Below, piece by piece: positions 1 through 7,830 of a stretch of 64,000 nt of DNA (positions are counted from its first letter, which is position 1; each line of letters starts with the position of its first letter). Where the stretch lies: positions 153,351 through 217,350 of the forward strand of contig CAWBVG010000049.1 in the NCBI GenBank assembly GCA_963792175.1, written 5' to 3'. The notes beneath the pieces were generated by a model. The model did no database searches and was not told the origin of the DNA. It was given only the letters and a program-made list of their open reading frames with translations. Position numbers and translations under genes: made by a program. Source of the stretch: CAWBVG01 sp963792175 (GTDB lineage: Bacteria; Acidobacteriota; Vicinamibacteria; Vicinamibacterales; CAVVIG01).

Positions 1-262
1 ACGCCGCTCGCCTGCCGCTGAGCGACAGCCCCTGATACCGCATCGCGCCGCCCGTCAGGGAGTCGACGATGGCTTCCGGCGATCGATCGTGGAGAACGTC
101 TTTCTGCGGCGCACGCGAGCCGGCCGGCGGCGCGTCGTGGCACGTGCGCGCACGCCGCGTCGTACAGGGCAGCACCTTCGGACGATCCTGCCGCGGCACT
201 CCTGTGGCCTCGAGATCCATGGCGACGGCCGCCACGAGAACTGACGCCGCGAGCACCCACAA
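1..262 (-). CDS. Secreted c-type cytochrome domain protein, N-terminal part only
   Basis: The minus strand encodes a hydrophobic leader (LWVLAASVLVAAVAM), then a stretch reading GAALYDAAC in one frame and CHDAPPAG in another. Joined, they give a CAxCH haem c motif, so a one-base error is likely near 137-142 and a compensating one upstream near 165-185. The following residues (RAPQKDVL...GAMRYQGLSLSG) resemble the cytochrome part of polyvinyl-alcohol-dehydrogenase-like PQQ proteins; that is family memory, not proven here. The start is uncertain (TTG at 262 is one choice). The gene runs off the left edge, so whether a PQQ propeller follows cannot be seen. A periplasmic electron-transfer role is inferred. 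Confidence 0.5.
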   Translation of the reverse strand, partial: MWVLAASVLVAAVAMDLEATGVPRQDRPKVLPCTTRRARTCHDAPPAGSRAPQKDVLHDRSPEAIVDSLTGGAMRYQGLSLSGRRAA

Positions 263-263
263 C

Positions 264-304
264 CTGGAACCCGATCGAACCCTGAGCCCTGAACCCTGAA
301 GCCC
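264..304. repeat. Short iterated-word repeat (CCCTGAA word)
   Basis: The word CCCTGA/CCCTGAA is repeated in tandem between the cytochrome gene and the hydrolase upstream of it. Only one arm is present. It belongs to the same class as the larger word-repeat hairpins elsewhere in the window. Confidence 0.5.
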
Positions 305-312
305 GACCCCCA

Positions 313-1331
313 TCACAAGATACTTCTGGAACCAGGCGGCCGCGGCTTCGACCGCGGCGTCGAACGCGCCCGCGGCTGTCATCGTGTGCGTCGCGCCCGG
401 CACCACCGTGACGCCGTTCGGGCCCTTCAGCAGCTTCGACGCCGCCACGGCATGCGCGTCGTTGTTGACCCGCGCGTCTTTTTCGGCGAGGACGAACAGG
501 ACGGCGGTCGTCGGCGGCACCGCGTCCACGAACCAGAATGGATGGTAGTCGGCCAGCGCGAGCTTCGCTTCCTGATCGTTCATCGCCGCCGCGGCTGCAG
601 CGGTGACCGGCGCCTGGCCATTGCGCGCGAGCCGCACCATCGCGGCCCGATGCTCGGCCGACGGCGTGCGTCGCCTTGCGCGGAACGTCCCGGCCTTCAA
701 TCACGGGCGTCTGGGCGACAGCGGCCTTCACACGGAAATCGGTCGCGGCGATCGTGATGACATGCCCTCCGGCGAGATCGGTGCCCCAGATGCCGATGCG
801 GCTGCGGTCGACGCCAGGTTCGCCCTGCAAGTACGAGATCGCGTTGCGGATGTCGAGCAGCTGGGCCTCGGGGATGAGCCGCTTGCGGCGGATGCGCAGG
901 TTGGCGGTGTGTTGCGAGAAGCGCAGCCGATCGTCCCAACGCACGTGCTCGGGCAGATACAGGAAACCGCCGCTCTTTCCCCAGCCGCGATAATCGATGG
1001 CCATCGCCACCAGGCCTCGCGCGGCCAGCTGCGCGGCGTACTTGTCAACGGACTCCGCGGTGGCGCCAGGGGCGGGCGCAAGCACCACCGCCGGACTCTT
1101 GCTCTCGCTCCCGCTGCCCTTCGGCAGATAGATCTTCGCGTAGCACTGCACGGCTTCGCTGTAGAACTTCACGTCCTTCGTGGTGACGCCGTCGGCAGCG
1201 GCAGCCCTACCGCCTTCGCGCCCTTGGCGCTTCGGCGTGTCTCGCCGTAGCTCGCGCGAAATCCCCGCGAGCGGAGGCGGAAAGGGCTGCGCTACGAGTG
1301 CAAGGAACAGCGTCGCGAGCCTGGCGCTCAT
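313..1331 (-). CDS. Secreted alpha/beta hydrolase, dienelactone-hydrolase-like, Asp at the nucleophile position
   Basis: Begins with a leader (MSARLATLFLALVAQPF) and continues as an alpha/beta hydrolase related to its upstream neighbour: both share GVTTK/RxxxF, a (R)GLVAMAIDY strand and AISYLQGEPGVD. At the nucleophile elbow it reads GIWGTDLAGG where the neighbour reads GIWGSSNAGS, so an Asp or Thr sits where Ser is expected. The C-terminal part (FVDAVPPTTAVLFVLAEKDARVN...GATHTM) supplies the likely acid and His. One frameshift lies near 665. The end near 313 is inferred because the frame stays open past WFQKYL and a TGA at 313-315 lies in another frame. ATG overlaps the upstream stop (ATGA), so the two genes are translationally coupled. 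Substrate unknown. Confidence 0.7.
1236..1285 (-). repeat. Possible REP-type palindrome inside hydrolase N-terminus
   Basis: On the minus strand this stretch has the layout CCGCCTCCGCTCG, a short loop, then CGAGCTACGGCGAGAC. That matches the CCGCCTTCGCTC...GAGCTTCGGCG layout of the copies at 30735-30862 and 51581-51664. It lies in frame just after the signal peptide of the hydrolase gene and encodes the poorly conserved linker there. Confidence 0.4.
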
Positions 1332-2472
1332 TTTCGAACCTGCGCAGCCGTCGATGGCTTCGCGGAAACTGGCGGACCCAGATACTTCAGGAACCATTCC
1401 GCTGCGAGGGTCGAGCCGACCTCGAAGCCGGTGTTCGAGTACGCCTGAAAGTGCGTCAGCTCCGGATAGACGATGGTCTGCGCCGTGACGCCGCGGCCGT
1501 TCAGATACCGGGCCGCCTCCTGCGCGCCCGCCGGACCGCCGGTCAGTTCGTCCCGTTCCGCTGGCAGAAACAGGACCTTCGTCGTCTCGGCAATCTGATC
1601 GAGTGTCGAGCCCGCGCGGATGTCGCGGTTGCGGAAGTTCCCGAACAGATCGATCTTGCTCTTGAACGAAAAGCCGCCGTCCACTTCCGCGCCCTGGCCG
1701 CTGCGCGCCCGCTTGATCGCGTCGTCCACCATCGCCGCCTGGGCGCCCGTGGGGGGCGGCGCCGGACCGCGCGGTGCCGGCCGCGGACTGGCAACCTGAG
1801 AGACGACAGCCTTCGCGCGTGCATCGAGGGCCGCAACGGCGATGACGACGCTGCCGGCGTTGCTCGAGCCCCAGATGCCGATGGCATCCGGATCCACGCC
1901 GGGCTCACCTTGCAGGTACGAGATGGCCGCGCGATAGTCGTCGACTTCGTGTGCGTTGTTCAGGTTGGTCCGCTTGACCACGACCCGCAGCCTTTTGTCG
2001 GCGACAACCTGCGCATCGGTGGTGGGGTCCGCCTCGAGCAGTTTCAGATCGTCCGATCCGCTGCCGCTGAACCCGTAGCTCTGATAGTCGATCGCCATCG
2101 CCACCAGCCCGCGCTCGGCGAACCGCGCCGCGTACTTTTCGATGCCGATCGACAGCGCGTTGATGCCGTGTCCGACCACCACCGCCGGCCGCCGGTCGGA
2201 CGCTCTTGAACCCTTTCGGGAAGAACAGCTTTCCGTAAAGCGGCGTGCCGCCATCGACGTAGAACGTGATCTGCCGGGTCGTGACGCCGTCGGGCAGGTC
2301 GTAGTCCCAGTCGCGCGGTTGCGTGCCGCCCTCGCGCTTCATGTCGGCGTCGGTGGCCTGCAGGTGGAAGTCGGCCTTGCGCTTCTCGACGAGATCGGTC
2401 GGCGATCTGCGCGGACGCAGTGGTCACCATTACGGTCCCCATCACCGCCACGAACAACAGCCTGGCCCGCAC
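1328..2472 (-). CDS. Secreted alpha/beta hydrolase, paralogue of the downstream one
   Basis: Start taken as GTG 2472 (leader MRARLLFVAVMGTVMVTTASAQ), because a -10 box ends 7 nt upstream; ATG 2496 is the alternative. After the leader come LVEKRKADFHLQ, a DYDLPDGVTTRQITFYVDGG segment, GHGINALS, GLVAMAIDYQSYG, then the nucleophile elbow GIWGSSNAGS, a late acid (FLPAERDEL) and His (PELTHFQAY). Frameshifts lie near 2400 and 2205. Size (about 380 residues) fits secreted dienelactone-hydrolase-like enzymes. The gene overlaps the next hydrolase by four bases, making a two-gene operon of paralogues. Substrate unknown; esters of plant or aromatic origin are plausible given the tannase-family genes elsewhere, but that is inference. 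Confidence 0.75.
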
Positions 2473-2479
2473 GGCGGCG

Positions 2480-2487
2480 ATTATAAT
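2480..2487. promoter_or_regulatory. Palindromic -10 box shared by two divergent leaderless genes
   Basis: The octamer ATTATAAT contains TATAAT on both strands. On the plus strand it ends 7 nt before ATG 2495; on the minus strand it ends 7 nt before GTG 2472. A start site about 7 nt downstream would coincide with each start codon, so both messages would lack a leader. No Shine-Dalgarno sequence is visible on either side. Confidence 0.6.
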
Positions 2488-2494
2488 CCGCGGC

Positions 2495-2968
2495 ATGCGA
2501 CTCCTGACCGGCCTGCTGCTCGTTGTCGCCGTCCCCCTGTCACACCTTCCAGTCGGCGCGCGCGCGACGGCGGCGCATCCGATCGCCGGAAGTCCGGCGT
2601 CGACAGTCGCCGAAGAAATTCAGGCGATGGAAACGCGATGGAACGAGGCCCGCGCGCACGCCGACGTGGCGACGCTGGATCGCATCCTCGTCGACGATTG
2701 GACGGTGACGCACGCCAACGGCACGACGGACTCGAAGGCGAAGTACCTGGGCGACCTGCGCTCGGGCGCGCGCAAGTTCGGTGGGCCGGTGACCGTCAGC
2801 GACTTCGTGGTCCGCGTCTACGGCGACACCGCCGTGGCCGCCGGCTCGAGCCAGTCAACGGTGACGTTGAACGGTCAGCCGCAAGGCGGCGCGTTGCATT
2901 TCACGCGGGTCTACGTGAAACGCAACGGCGCCTGGAAGATGATCGTGACACAGGCGACTCAACGGTAG
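2495..2968 (+). CDS. Secreted NTF2-like (DUF4440/SnoaL-type) protein
   Basis: 157 residues: leader MRLLTGLLLVVAVPLSHLPVGA, then a cone-shaped NTF2-like fold with the usual pattern of an N-terminal helix (EIQAMETRWNEARAHADVATLDRILVDDW), the TVTHANGTTDSKAKYL hairpin and C-terminal strands ending HFTRVYVKRNGAWKMIVTQATQR. DUF4440 proteins of this kind include ketosteroid-isomerase-like enzymes and ligand-binding proteins; no catalytic assignment is possible here. The reading frame is intact. Start chosen because the -10 at 2482-2487 places the transcription start on this ATG. Its 3' end lies 12 bp from the convergent DUF3089 gene. Confidence 0.8.
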   Translation: MRLLTGLLLVVAVPLSHLPVGARATAAHPIAGSPASTVAEEIQAMETRWNEARAHADVATLDRILVDDWTVTHANGTTDSKAKYLGDLRSGARKFGGPVTVSDFVVRVYGDTAVAAGSSQSTVTLNGQPQGGALHFTRVYVKRNGAWKMIVTQATQR

Positions 2969-2980
2969 AAACGCAGAGCG

Positions 2981-4141
2981 TTACTGCGACTTCCTGCTCG
3001 CGGCGAGGTATGCCTTCCCCTCCTCGCGGACGATGTCCACGAGATTGCCCATCGCGAGGTTGACGTCGATGAGGTGAAGCCCCCAGCTCGCGTTGACCTC
3101 ACCGTTGGCCATGACGTCGCCGGCGATGTCGTCGACGCGCGGATCGGCGGGGTTGCCGTGCACCGTCACCTCCAGATACGACCCCTTGTCATTGGCGACA
3201 CATTGGGCCGTCAGCAAACCCGGGACGCTGACGAACGGCGTCTCGATCGGCTTGGCAGGCGTCACCCACGGCCGCGGTTCCGCGGCCGATCCGACGATGC
3301 TGCGGCCCGCTGCGGAGAGGTACGCGTGCAGCTCGCCGCTGCCGCCGCCAAGCGCGGCGGGATTCACGCACGCCGCCTGCATGTTCTCGCCTTGCACGCG
3401 TCCGAAGCGCGAGTTGGCCGGCGGCGGAATCGTCGACCGGAACGACGCATACGCGATCGCGCACCCGACCTGCGTTGCCGAATGACAGAGCGGAATGTGC
3501 TGAAACGCGCCGCCGACGTCCTTGCCTTTCGGCACCGCGAGGCTCGTGCCGAGCAGCAGCGCCGAGATCAGCTTCGACTGCACGGGCTTGCCGTCGATTT
3601 CGTTGCGCATCAGCTGCGTCAGCACACCGGATCCCTGCGAGTGGCCGATCAACACGACGCCGCGGCCGTTGTTGTCGTGCTGCAGATAGTGATTCCACGC
3701 GTCGAGCACGTCGTTGTATCCGAGCGCGCGATCGACCGCGATCGGAGTGCCGGTCGCGGCGGCGCGCAGCGCCGTCAGCGTCGCCTGCCGGTAGAGAGGG
3801 GCAAAGACGCGGCACTGCGACGCGAAGCGCGCCAGCTGCGCACGCACGACGCCGTTCTCTTCCGGCCCGGCGATCATGTCGCTGTTGCCGCCGGTATCGG
3901 TCGAGACTGTCGGGTAGACGTAGAAGCAGTCGATCGGCGCGTTCGGGTTCGCCTTCCAGTCTTCGCGCGTCAACGTGCCGTTCGCCGCCACGATGGTCGT
4001 GGACTGGTCGACGGCACACGCGTCTGCGCGGCCCGGACGGCAGAGCCAGTTCTTGCCGTCGCCGTAGTCGTTCTTCGCGGTCTGCGCCGCGGCGGGCGAT
4101 GCGATCGTCGCCGCGAGCAGGAGAATCGTGTGCGCCTTCAT
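2981..4141 (-). CDS. Secreted DUF3089 alpha/beta hydrolase (lysophospholipase-like)
   Basis: 386 residues from the ATG preceded by GGAGGAACC; an upstream in-frame ATG (4165) is less likely. Leader MKAHTILLLAATIASPAAAQ. The body shows the DUF3089 hallmarks: DCFYVYPTVSTD near the N-terminus, APLYRQAT, ALGYNDVLDAWNHYL, the nucleophile elbow VVLIGHSQGSG and the late GLHLIDVNLAMGNLVDIV segment. Cysteines are frequent, fitting an exported disulfide-bonded enzyme. Frame intact. It lies about 20 bp downstream of the MFS gene on the same strand, so the two are probably co-transcribed. DUF3089 proteins are esterase/lipase-like; the substrate is unknown. Confidence 0.85.
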   Translation of the reverse strand: MKAHTILLLAATIASPAAAQTAKNDYGDGKNWLCRPGRADACAVDQSTTIVAANGTLTREDWKANPNAPIDCFYVYPTVSTDTGGNSDMIAGPEENGVVRAQLARFASQCRVFAPLYRQATLTALRAAATGTPIAVDRALGYNDVLDAWNHYLQHDNNGRGVVLIGHSQGSGVLTQLMRNEIDGKPVQSKLISALLLGTSLAVPKGKDVGGAFQHIPLCHSATQVGCAIAYASFRSTIPPPANSRFGRVQGENMQAACVNPAALGGGSGELHAYLSAAGRSIVGSAAEPRPWVTPAKPIETPFVSVPGLLTAQCVANDKGSYLEVTVHGNPADPRVDDIAGDVMANGEVNASWGLHLIDVNLAMGNLVDIVREEGKAYLAASRKSQ

Positions 4142-4161
4142 GGTTCCTCCACAATATGTAC

Positions 4162-5437
4162 TCATGACGTACTCACTCGGTCACGGGCCTCTGACATCAG
4201 ACGGACGCCTTTGGTTTCCGGCAGCGTCCAGACCGTCGCGCCCGCCAGCAGCGCAAAAGGTACCGCGAGCGCGATGCCGGCGCCGAACGACGTGCGCATC
4301 GCGACCCAGCTGATGACCACCGGTGCCAGGAACTGCACGCCGCGCGCGGTGTTGTAGATGATACCCAGTGCCGCGGCGCGCACGGAGGTCGGAAAGACTT
4401 CGTTCAGCAGCGGGCCGATGCAGCCCCAGTTGCCTTCGCCGAAGCCGACGAGCAGCATGAAGCCGAACGTCGTCCACGTATAACCGCCGGCCATCGTCCA
4501 CCCGAGCGTCACCATCAGCAGCCCGATCGCCTTGATCACCGAGAAGATGGTGAAGCTGGGGCGCCGGCCGATGGAATCGCTCGCGTAGCCGAACGCGATG
4601 TAGCCGCCGATCGACCCGATCTGATCCATCAGCAGCAGCCAGGCGACGTCCGCGTTGGCACAGACCGCGGGTGTCGTGCAGATAGGTCGGCAGCCAGATC
4701 GTCTTGAACCAGTAGGCCGCCATGTTGAACGTCGTGACCGTCAACGCCAGCATCGTCGTCTTCCGCAGCGCGGGTCCGAGCATCTGGCCGAGCGCCGCCA
4801 CGTAACCGAGGTTCCTGGCGACGCCGGACTTGACGCTCCGCAGCCAGACGTCCGATTCCGGCATCTGGCGTCGAATGACGACGACGATGAGTGCGGGCAG
4901 CGCGGACAGCATGAACGCCGCGCGCCAGCCGATCCACGGCGCCAGGAGATTGCCGACCATCGACGCGAAGAAGCGCGCGAAGGCCGAGCCGCTCTGCAGG
5001 TACGAGCCGTAGCGGCCGCGCACGTGCGGCGGAACCGTTTCGCCGACCAGCGCGTGCGCCACCGCCCACTCGCCGCCGACGCCAATGCCGGTAATCGCAC
5101 GCGCCAGGAACAGCGTCGACATGCTGGTCGCCATTCCCGATAACAGCGTGCCGACGCTGTAGACGAGGATGGTGACCATCAGCAGCGGCTTGCGGCCGTA
5201 CCGATCGCCCAGCGCGCCGCCGATGAAGCCGCCGACGGCGGTAAACGCCAGCGCCGTTCCCAGCAGGACGCTGACGTCCTGCTGCGACAGCGCCAGATCC
5301 TGCCGCAGCGTCGTCGTCGAGATGACGAAGCTGAGAAGGAGGAGATCGTAGAAATCGAAGATCCAACCGATGAACGAGAACGCCAGGATCTTGCGATGAA
5401 TCGGCAGGACGACAGCGCTCTCGCTGAGAAGGGGCAT
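4162..5437 (-). CDS. MFS transporter, aromatic/organic acid:H+ symporter type
   Basis: About 425 residues with 12 predicted membrane segments, starting MPLLSESAVVLPIHRKILAF. Motif A is clear after helix 2 (GALGDRYGRKPLL) and repeated as SDSIGRRPSF in the second half; the N-terminal WIFDFYDLLLLSF segment is typical of the sialate/aromatic-acid:H+ symporter groups. One frameshift near 4655 splits it after YLHDTRG; the second half continues to a stop at 4162. A TATAAT box lies 11 nt before the start. Likely takes up a carboxylate that the neighbouring hydrolases release (inference). Confidence 0.85.
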
Positions 5438-5448
5438 GGGGTGCTGGG

Positions 5449-5454
5449 ATTATA
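5449..5454 (-). promoter_or_regulatory. -10 box of the MFS gene
   Basis: TATAAT on the minus strand ends 11 nt before ATG 5437, which leaves a leader of only a few bases and no room for a ribosome-binding site. Confidence 0.5.
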
Positions 5455-5499
5455 TGGTGCGCTGGTGCGGTTAGGGCCGCGCTCGTCGGCAGCTGCCGC

Positions 5500-7200
5500 T
5501 CACTGGCGCTGCGCCGCGGCCTTCGCGGCGGCGAGATTTCTTTGTGCGGACGCCGAGTCGGGCTGCAGACGCACGGCCTCGGTGAACTCGCGGATGGCGT
5601 CGTCGTACTTTTTCTGAGCGAAGTAGACGTTCCCCAGATTGTTGTGCGCCCCCGCGTATCCCGGCTGGAGCCGGATCGCACGCTGGAATTCGTAGATCGC
5701 TTCGTCGTACTTCCGCGCGATCGTGAACGCGGTGCCAAGGTTATAGTGCGCCGGCGCCACGTCGCCGCGCAGCGCGAGCGTCCTCTGAAAATGTTCGACC
5801 GCCCGATCGGCCTGACCCAGTTCGAGATACAGCAGTGCCGCGTCGTCGTGCAGCCCGGCGTCCGACGGCAGCCGCTCGATCTCCATCTCGTAGCCGATCG
5901 CATCCTCGGCCGCGACCTTGGTCCGGAACTCGCGCGTCAGAGTGACCAGGTCCGGCTCGTCGCGCGTCAACACCTGGATCCACAGGTCGCCCATCTCGTC
6001 CGACGATCGCTGACCCCAGCGCGCGCGCTTCGCGGGCCGCTCGGGGTTGCGCACGTTGGCCGCGGAGTTGTCGTAGCGGTACTCCATCGACAGCGTCGTG
6101 CCTTTCGGCAGCCAGAACGGCGTGACGAACCGGTAGACGTGCTGCCAGCGGAAATCCCAGTCCCGGATGTGAATGAGCTCGCGCTTCGAGCCGTCCGGCA
6201 GCGTCGCCTCGCCGCGGATGTCGCGGGCGCGGTAATGCGCGTGCGGCTGCAGCGCCTCTACCCGCACGTCGACCGGCACCTTGTACGAATCGGTGATCGT
6301 GTAGTGCTGATCGCCCGGCGGGATGTCGATGCTCTGCCGGCCGAGCCGCAGCATCGCCGGCGTTTGCGTCGGCGCGGCGTCGCCGAAGTAGAGTCCGATC
6401 GACGGCTGCACCGATTCGGGTTTGCCGCTCGGCTGCATGTGAATCTCGACGACGAGATCCGTGTCGCGCTCGAGCGTCCACGCGAGATCCTTCGGCGACA
6501 GCGGCGCCACCTGCCCCGGCGTCCATCCCAGGAAATGCCCTTCGGGGTAGTGGGCGGCGTGAGGGATCAGGCCGCTGTAGCCGGGCTTGGGGTCGGCCTC
6601 GTCCAACGCCCGCGCCGCGCGCGTGGTGTCGACGCGGATGTTCGCGTGGTGCACGACCTTCGGATTCCCCGGACGGAACTCGAGGCCCCGCACGAAGCGC
6701 GTCGCCGAGATCGGCAGCGGCAGCACAAAGATCCGGAACACATCGGTCCCTGAAGCCTGCAGCGTGTAAGGGACGGGCGGAGTGACGATCAGGTCCGGTG
6801 TGCCGAGCTGCCAACCCAGGTCCGGCGTTCGCCGCTTCGCGGTCGGCTGAGCTGGACGCGTGGGTCTCCTTCGATCGCGCCGCCGGCAGCCCACTCCGCG
6901 AGCAGCGCGATCTCGGCGTCGCTCAGCGGATGCTGTCCGAGGAAGGGGCCGTTGGATGGATCGGCCTTCCACGGCGGCATGTAGCGGTTCCTGGTCACCG
7001 TCGCGATCAGCGCCGCGCGACGTTTGACGTCGTCGTAGGTGTCGAGCGCAAACGGCGCCGAGCCGCCGTCGTGATGGCACATCACGCAGCGATCCGCGAT
7101 CAGCGGCGCGATGTCGTTGGTGTAGGTGACGGTCGCCGCGTTCGAGACGGGTCGCGCGACGCCAGCCACCAATCAGCGCCGCGAGAAGCGCGCGAGTCAT
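5500..7200 (-). CDS. Secreted cytochrome c + copper type II monooxygenase-like + TPR protein
   Basis: Order: leader MTRALLAALI; cytochrome-like part with haem motif DRCVMCHHDGG and YMPPWKADP; a peptidylglycine-monooxygenase-like (PHM) double jelly roll with candidate copper ligands VVHHANI, VEIHMQPSG and LQPHAHYR, and a possible Met in LSMEYRYDNS; then three to four TPRs (HYNLGTAF, HNNLGNVY units) to the C-terminus. Frameshifts near 7165 and 6830. ATG overlaps the stop of the redoxin gene upstream (ATGA), so the pair is coupled. PHM enzymes hydroxylate with ascorbate and O2; whether this bacterial relative does so, and on what, is unknown. A similar gene lies at 11108-13126. Confidence 0.8.
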   Translation of the reverse strand: MTRALLAALIGGWRRATRLERGDRHLHQRHRAADRGSLRDVPSRRRLGAVCARHLRRRQTSRGADRDGDQEPLHAAVEGRSIQRPLPRTASAERRRDRAARGVGCRRRDRRRPTRPAQPTAKRRTPDLGWQLGTPDLIVTPPVPYTLQASGTDVFRIFVLPLPISATRFVRGLEFRPGNPKVVHHANIRVDTTRAARALDEADPKPGYSGLIPHAAHYPEGHFLGWTPGQVAPLSPKDLAWTLERDTDLVVEIHMQPSGKPESVQPSIGLYFGDAAPTQTPAMLRLGRQSIDIPPGDQHYTITDSYKVPVDVRVEALQPHAHYRARDIRGEATLPDGSKRELIHIRDWDFRWQHVYRFVTPFWLPKGTTLSMEYRYDNSAANVRNPERPAKRARWGQRSSDEMGDLWIQVLTRDEPDLVTLTREFRTKVAAEDAIGYEMEIERLPSDAGLHDDAALLYLELGQADRAVEHFQRTLALRGDVAPAHYNLGTAFTIARKYDEAIYEFQRAIRLQPGYAGAHNNLGNVYFAQKKYDDAIREFTEAVRLQPDSASAQRNLAAAKAAAQRQ

Positions 7201-7740
7201 CGCGCGAAATCGGCGATGAAACAGCCGACCGCCTGCGTGGTCGCGTGCGGGACCGGCTTGCCGGCGAGAACCGCGGCGAGGGCATCCGCGAGATCGTGAA
7301 CGGTCGGCGACGGACGCTCGACACCAAGGTCCACGTACCGATCGTCGATGCGGCCGCGATAGACGACGCGTCCACCCGCGACGACGACGGCTTCGGGCGT
7401 CATCGTGGCCTTGGTGAACTTCACGAGCGCATGGGCAGGATCCCGCAGCGCTTCCAACGCGCCCTCGTACGAGAACGCCGCCAGGTGCTCGCGGATCGCA
7501 CGCCGCGTGATCGGCCGGGTTCGGATAGACGAGCCTGAAGACGACGCCTTTGCCGGAAAACTCGCCCACGACGCGCTGAACTTCCGGCGCGTAGCGGTTG
7601 GAGATCGGACAGTCGGTGCTCGTGAAGAGGAACACGATGGCCTTCGTGCCGGCCGGCGCCTGGAGCGCGTCGACCGGCGCGCCGCTCAGCGACTGAACGA
7701 GGACAGCCAGGAGGGGAAGGAACACGAGACGATCGTACAC
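7197..7740 (-). CDS. Secreted redoxin (thioredoxin-fold) protein
   Basis: GTG start, leader MYDRLVFLPLLAVLVQSLSGAPVDA, then a thioredoxin-fold start: KAIVFLFTSTDCPISNRYAPEVQRV. The active-site motif is DCPIS with a single Cys where thioredoxins have CxxC, as in many redoxin/AhpC-TSA-like acidobacterial proteins. A frameshift near 7515 separates this from the C-terminal half (VKFTKATMTPEAVVVAGGRVVYRGRIDDRYVDLG), which holds the cis-Pro-type TPEAVV loop. Coupled to the downstream cytochrome/PHM-like gene. In some planctomycete and acidobacterial proteins redoxin, cytochrome and PHM-like domains are reported as one chain; here they are two adjacent genes. Confidence 0.75.
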
Positions 7741-7750
7741 AGAAAAGACA

Positions 7751-7820
7751 AGGGATTGGGGACTAGGGATTAGGGATTCGTCTGTCTAGTCCCTAATCCC
7801 TAGCCCCTAATCCCTGCCCC
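7751..7820. repeat. Word-repeat hairpin (GGGATTA / TAATCCC)
   Basis: A left arm with the word GGGATT/GGGACT repeated is followed after a few bases by a right arm of TAATCCC/TAGTCCC words. The arms are reverse complements in composition and partly in order. It fills the gap between the redoxin gene start and the TonB receptor stop. Confidence 0.75.
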
Positions 7821-7830
7821 TACAGAGCTC

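Noticed and set aside
3074..4357. A 427-residue plus-strand open frame opposite the DUF3089 gene
   Set aside because: High-GC antisense shadow: Arg/Ala-rich translation without motifs, opposite a gene with a signal peptide, ribosome-binding site and catalytic motif.
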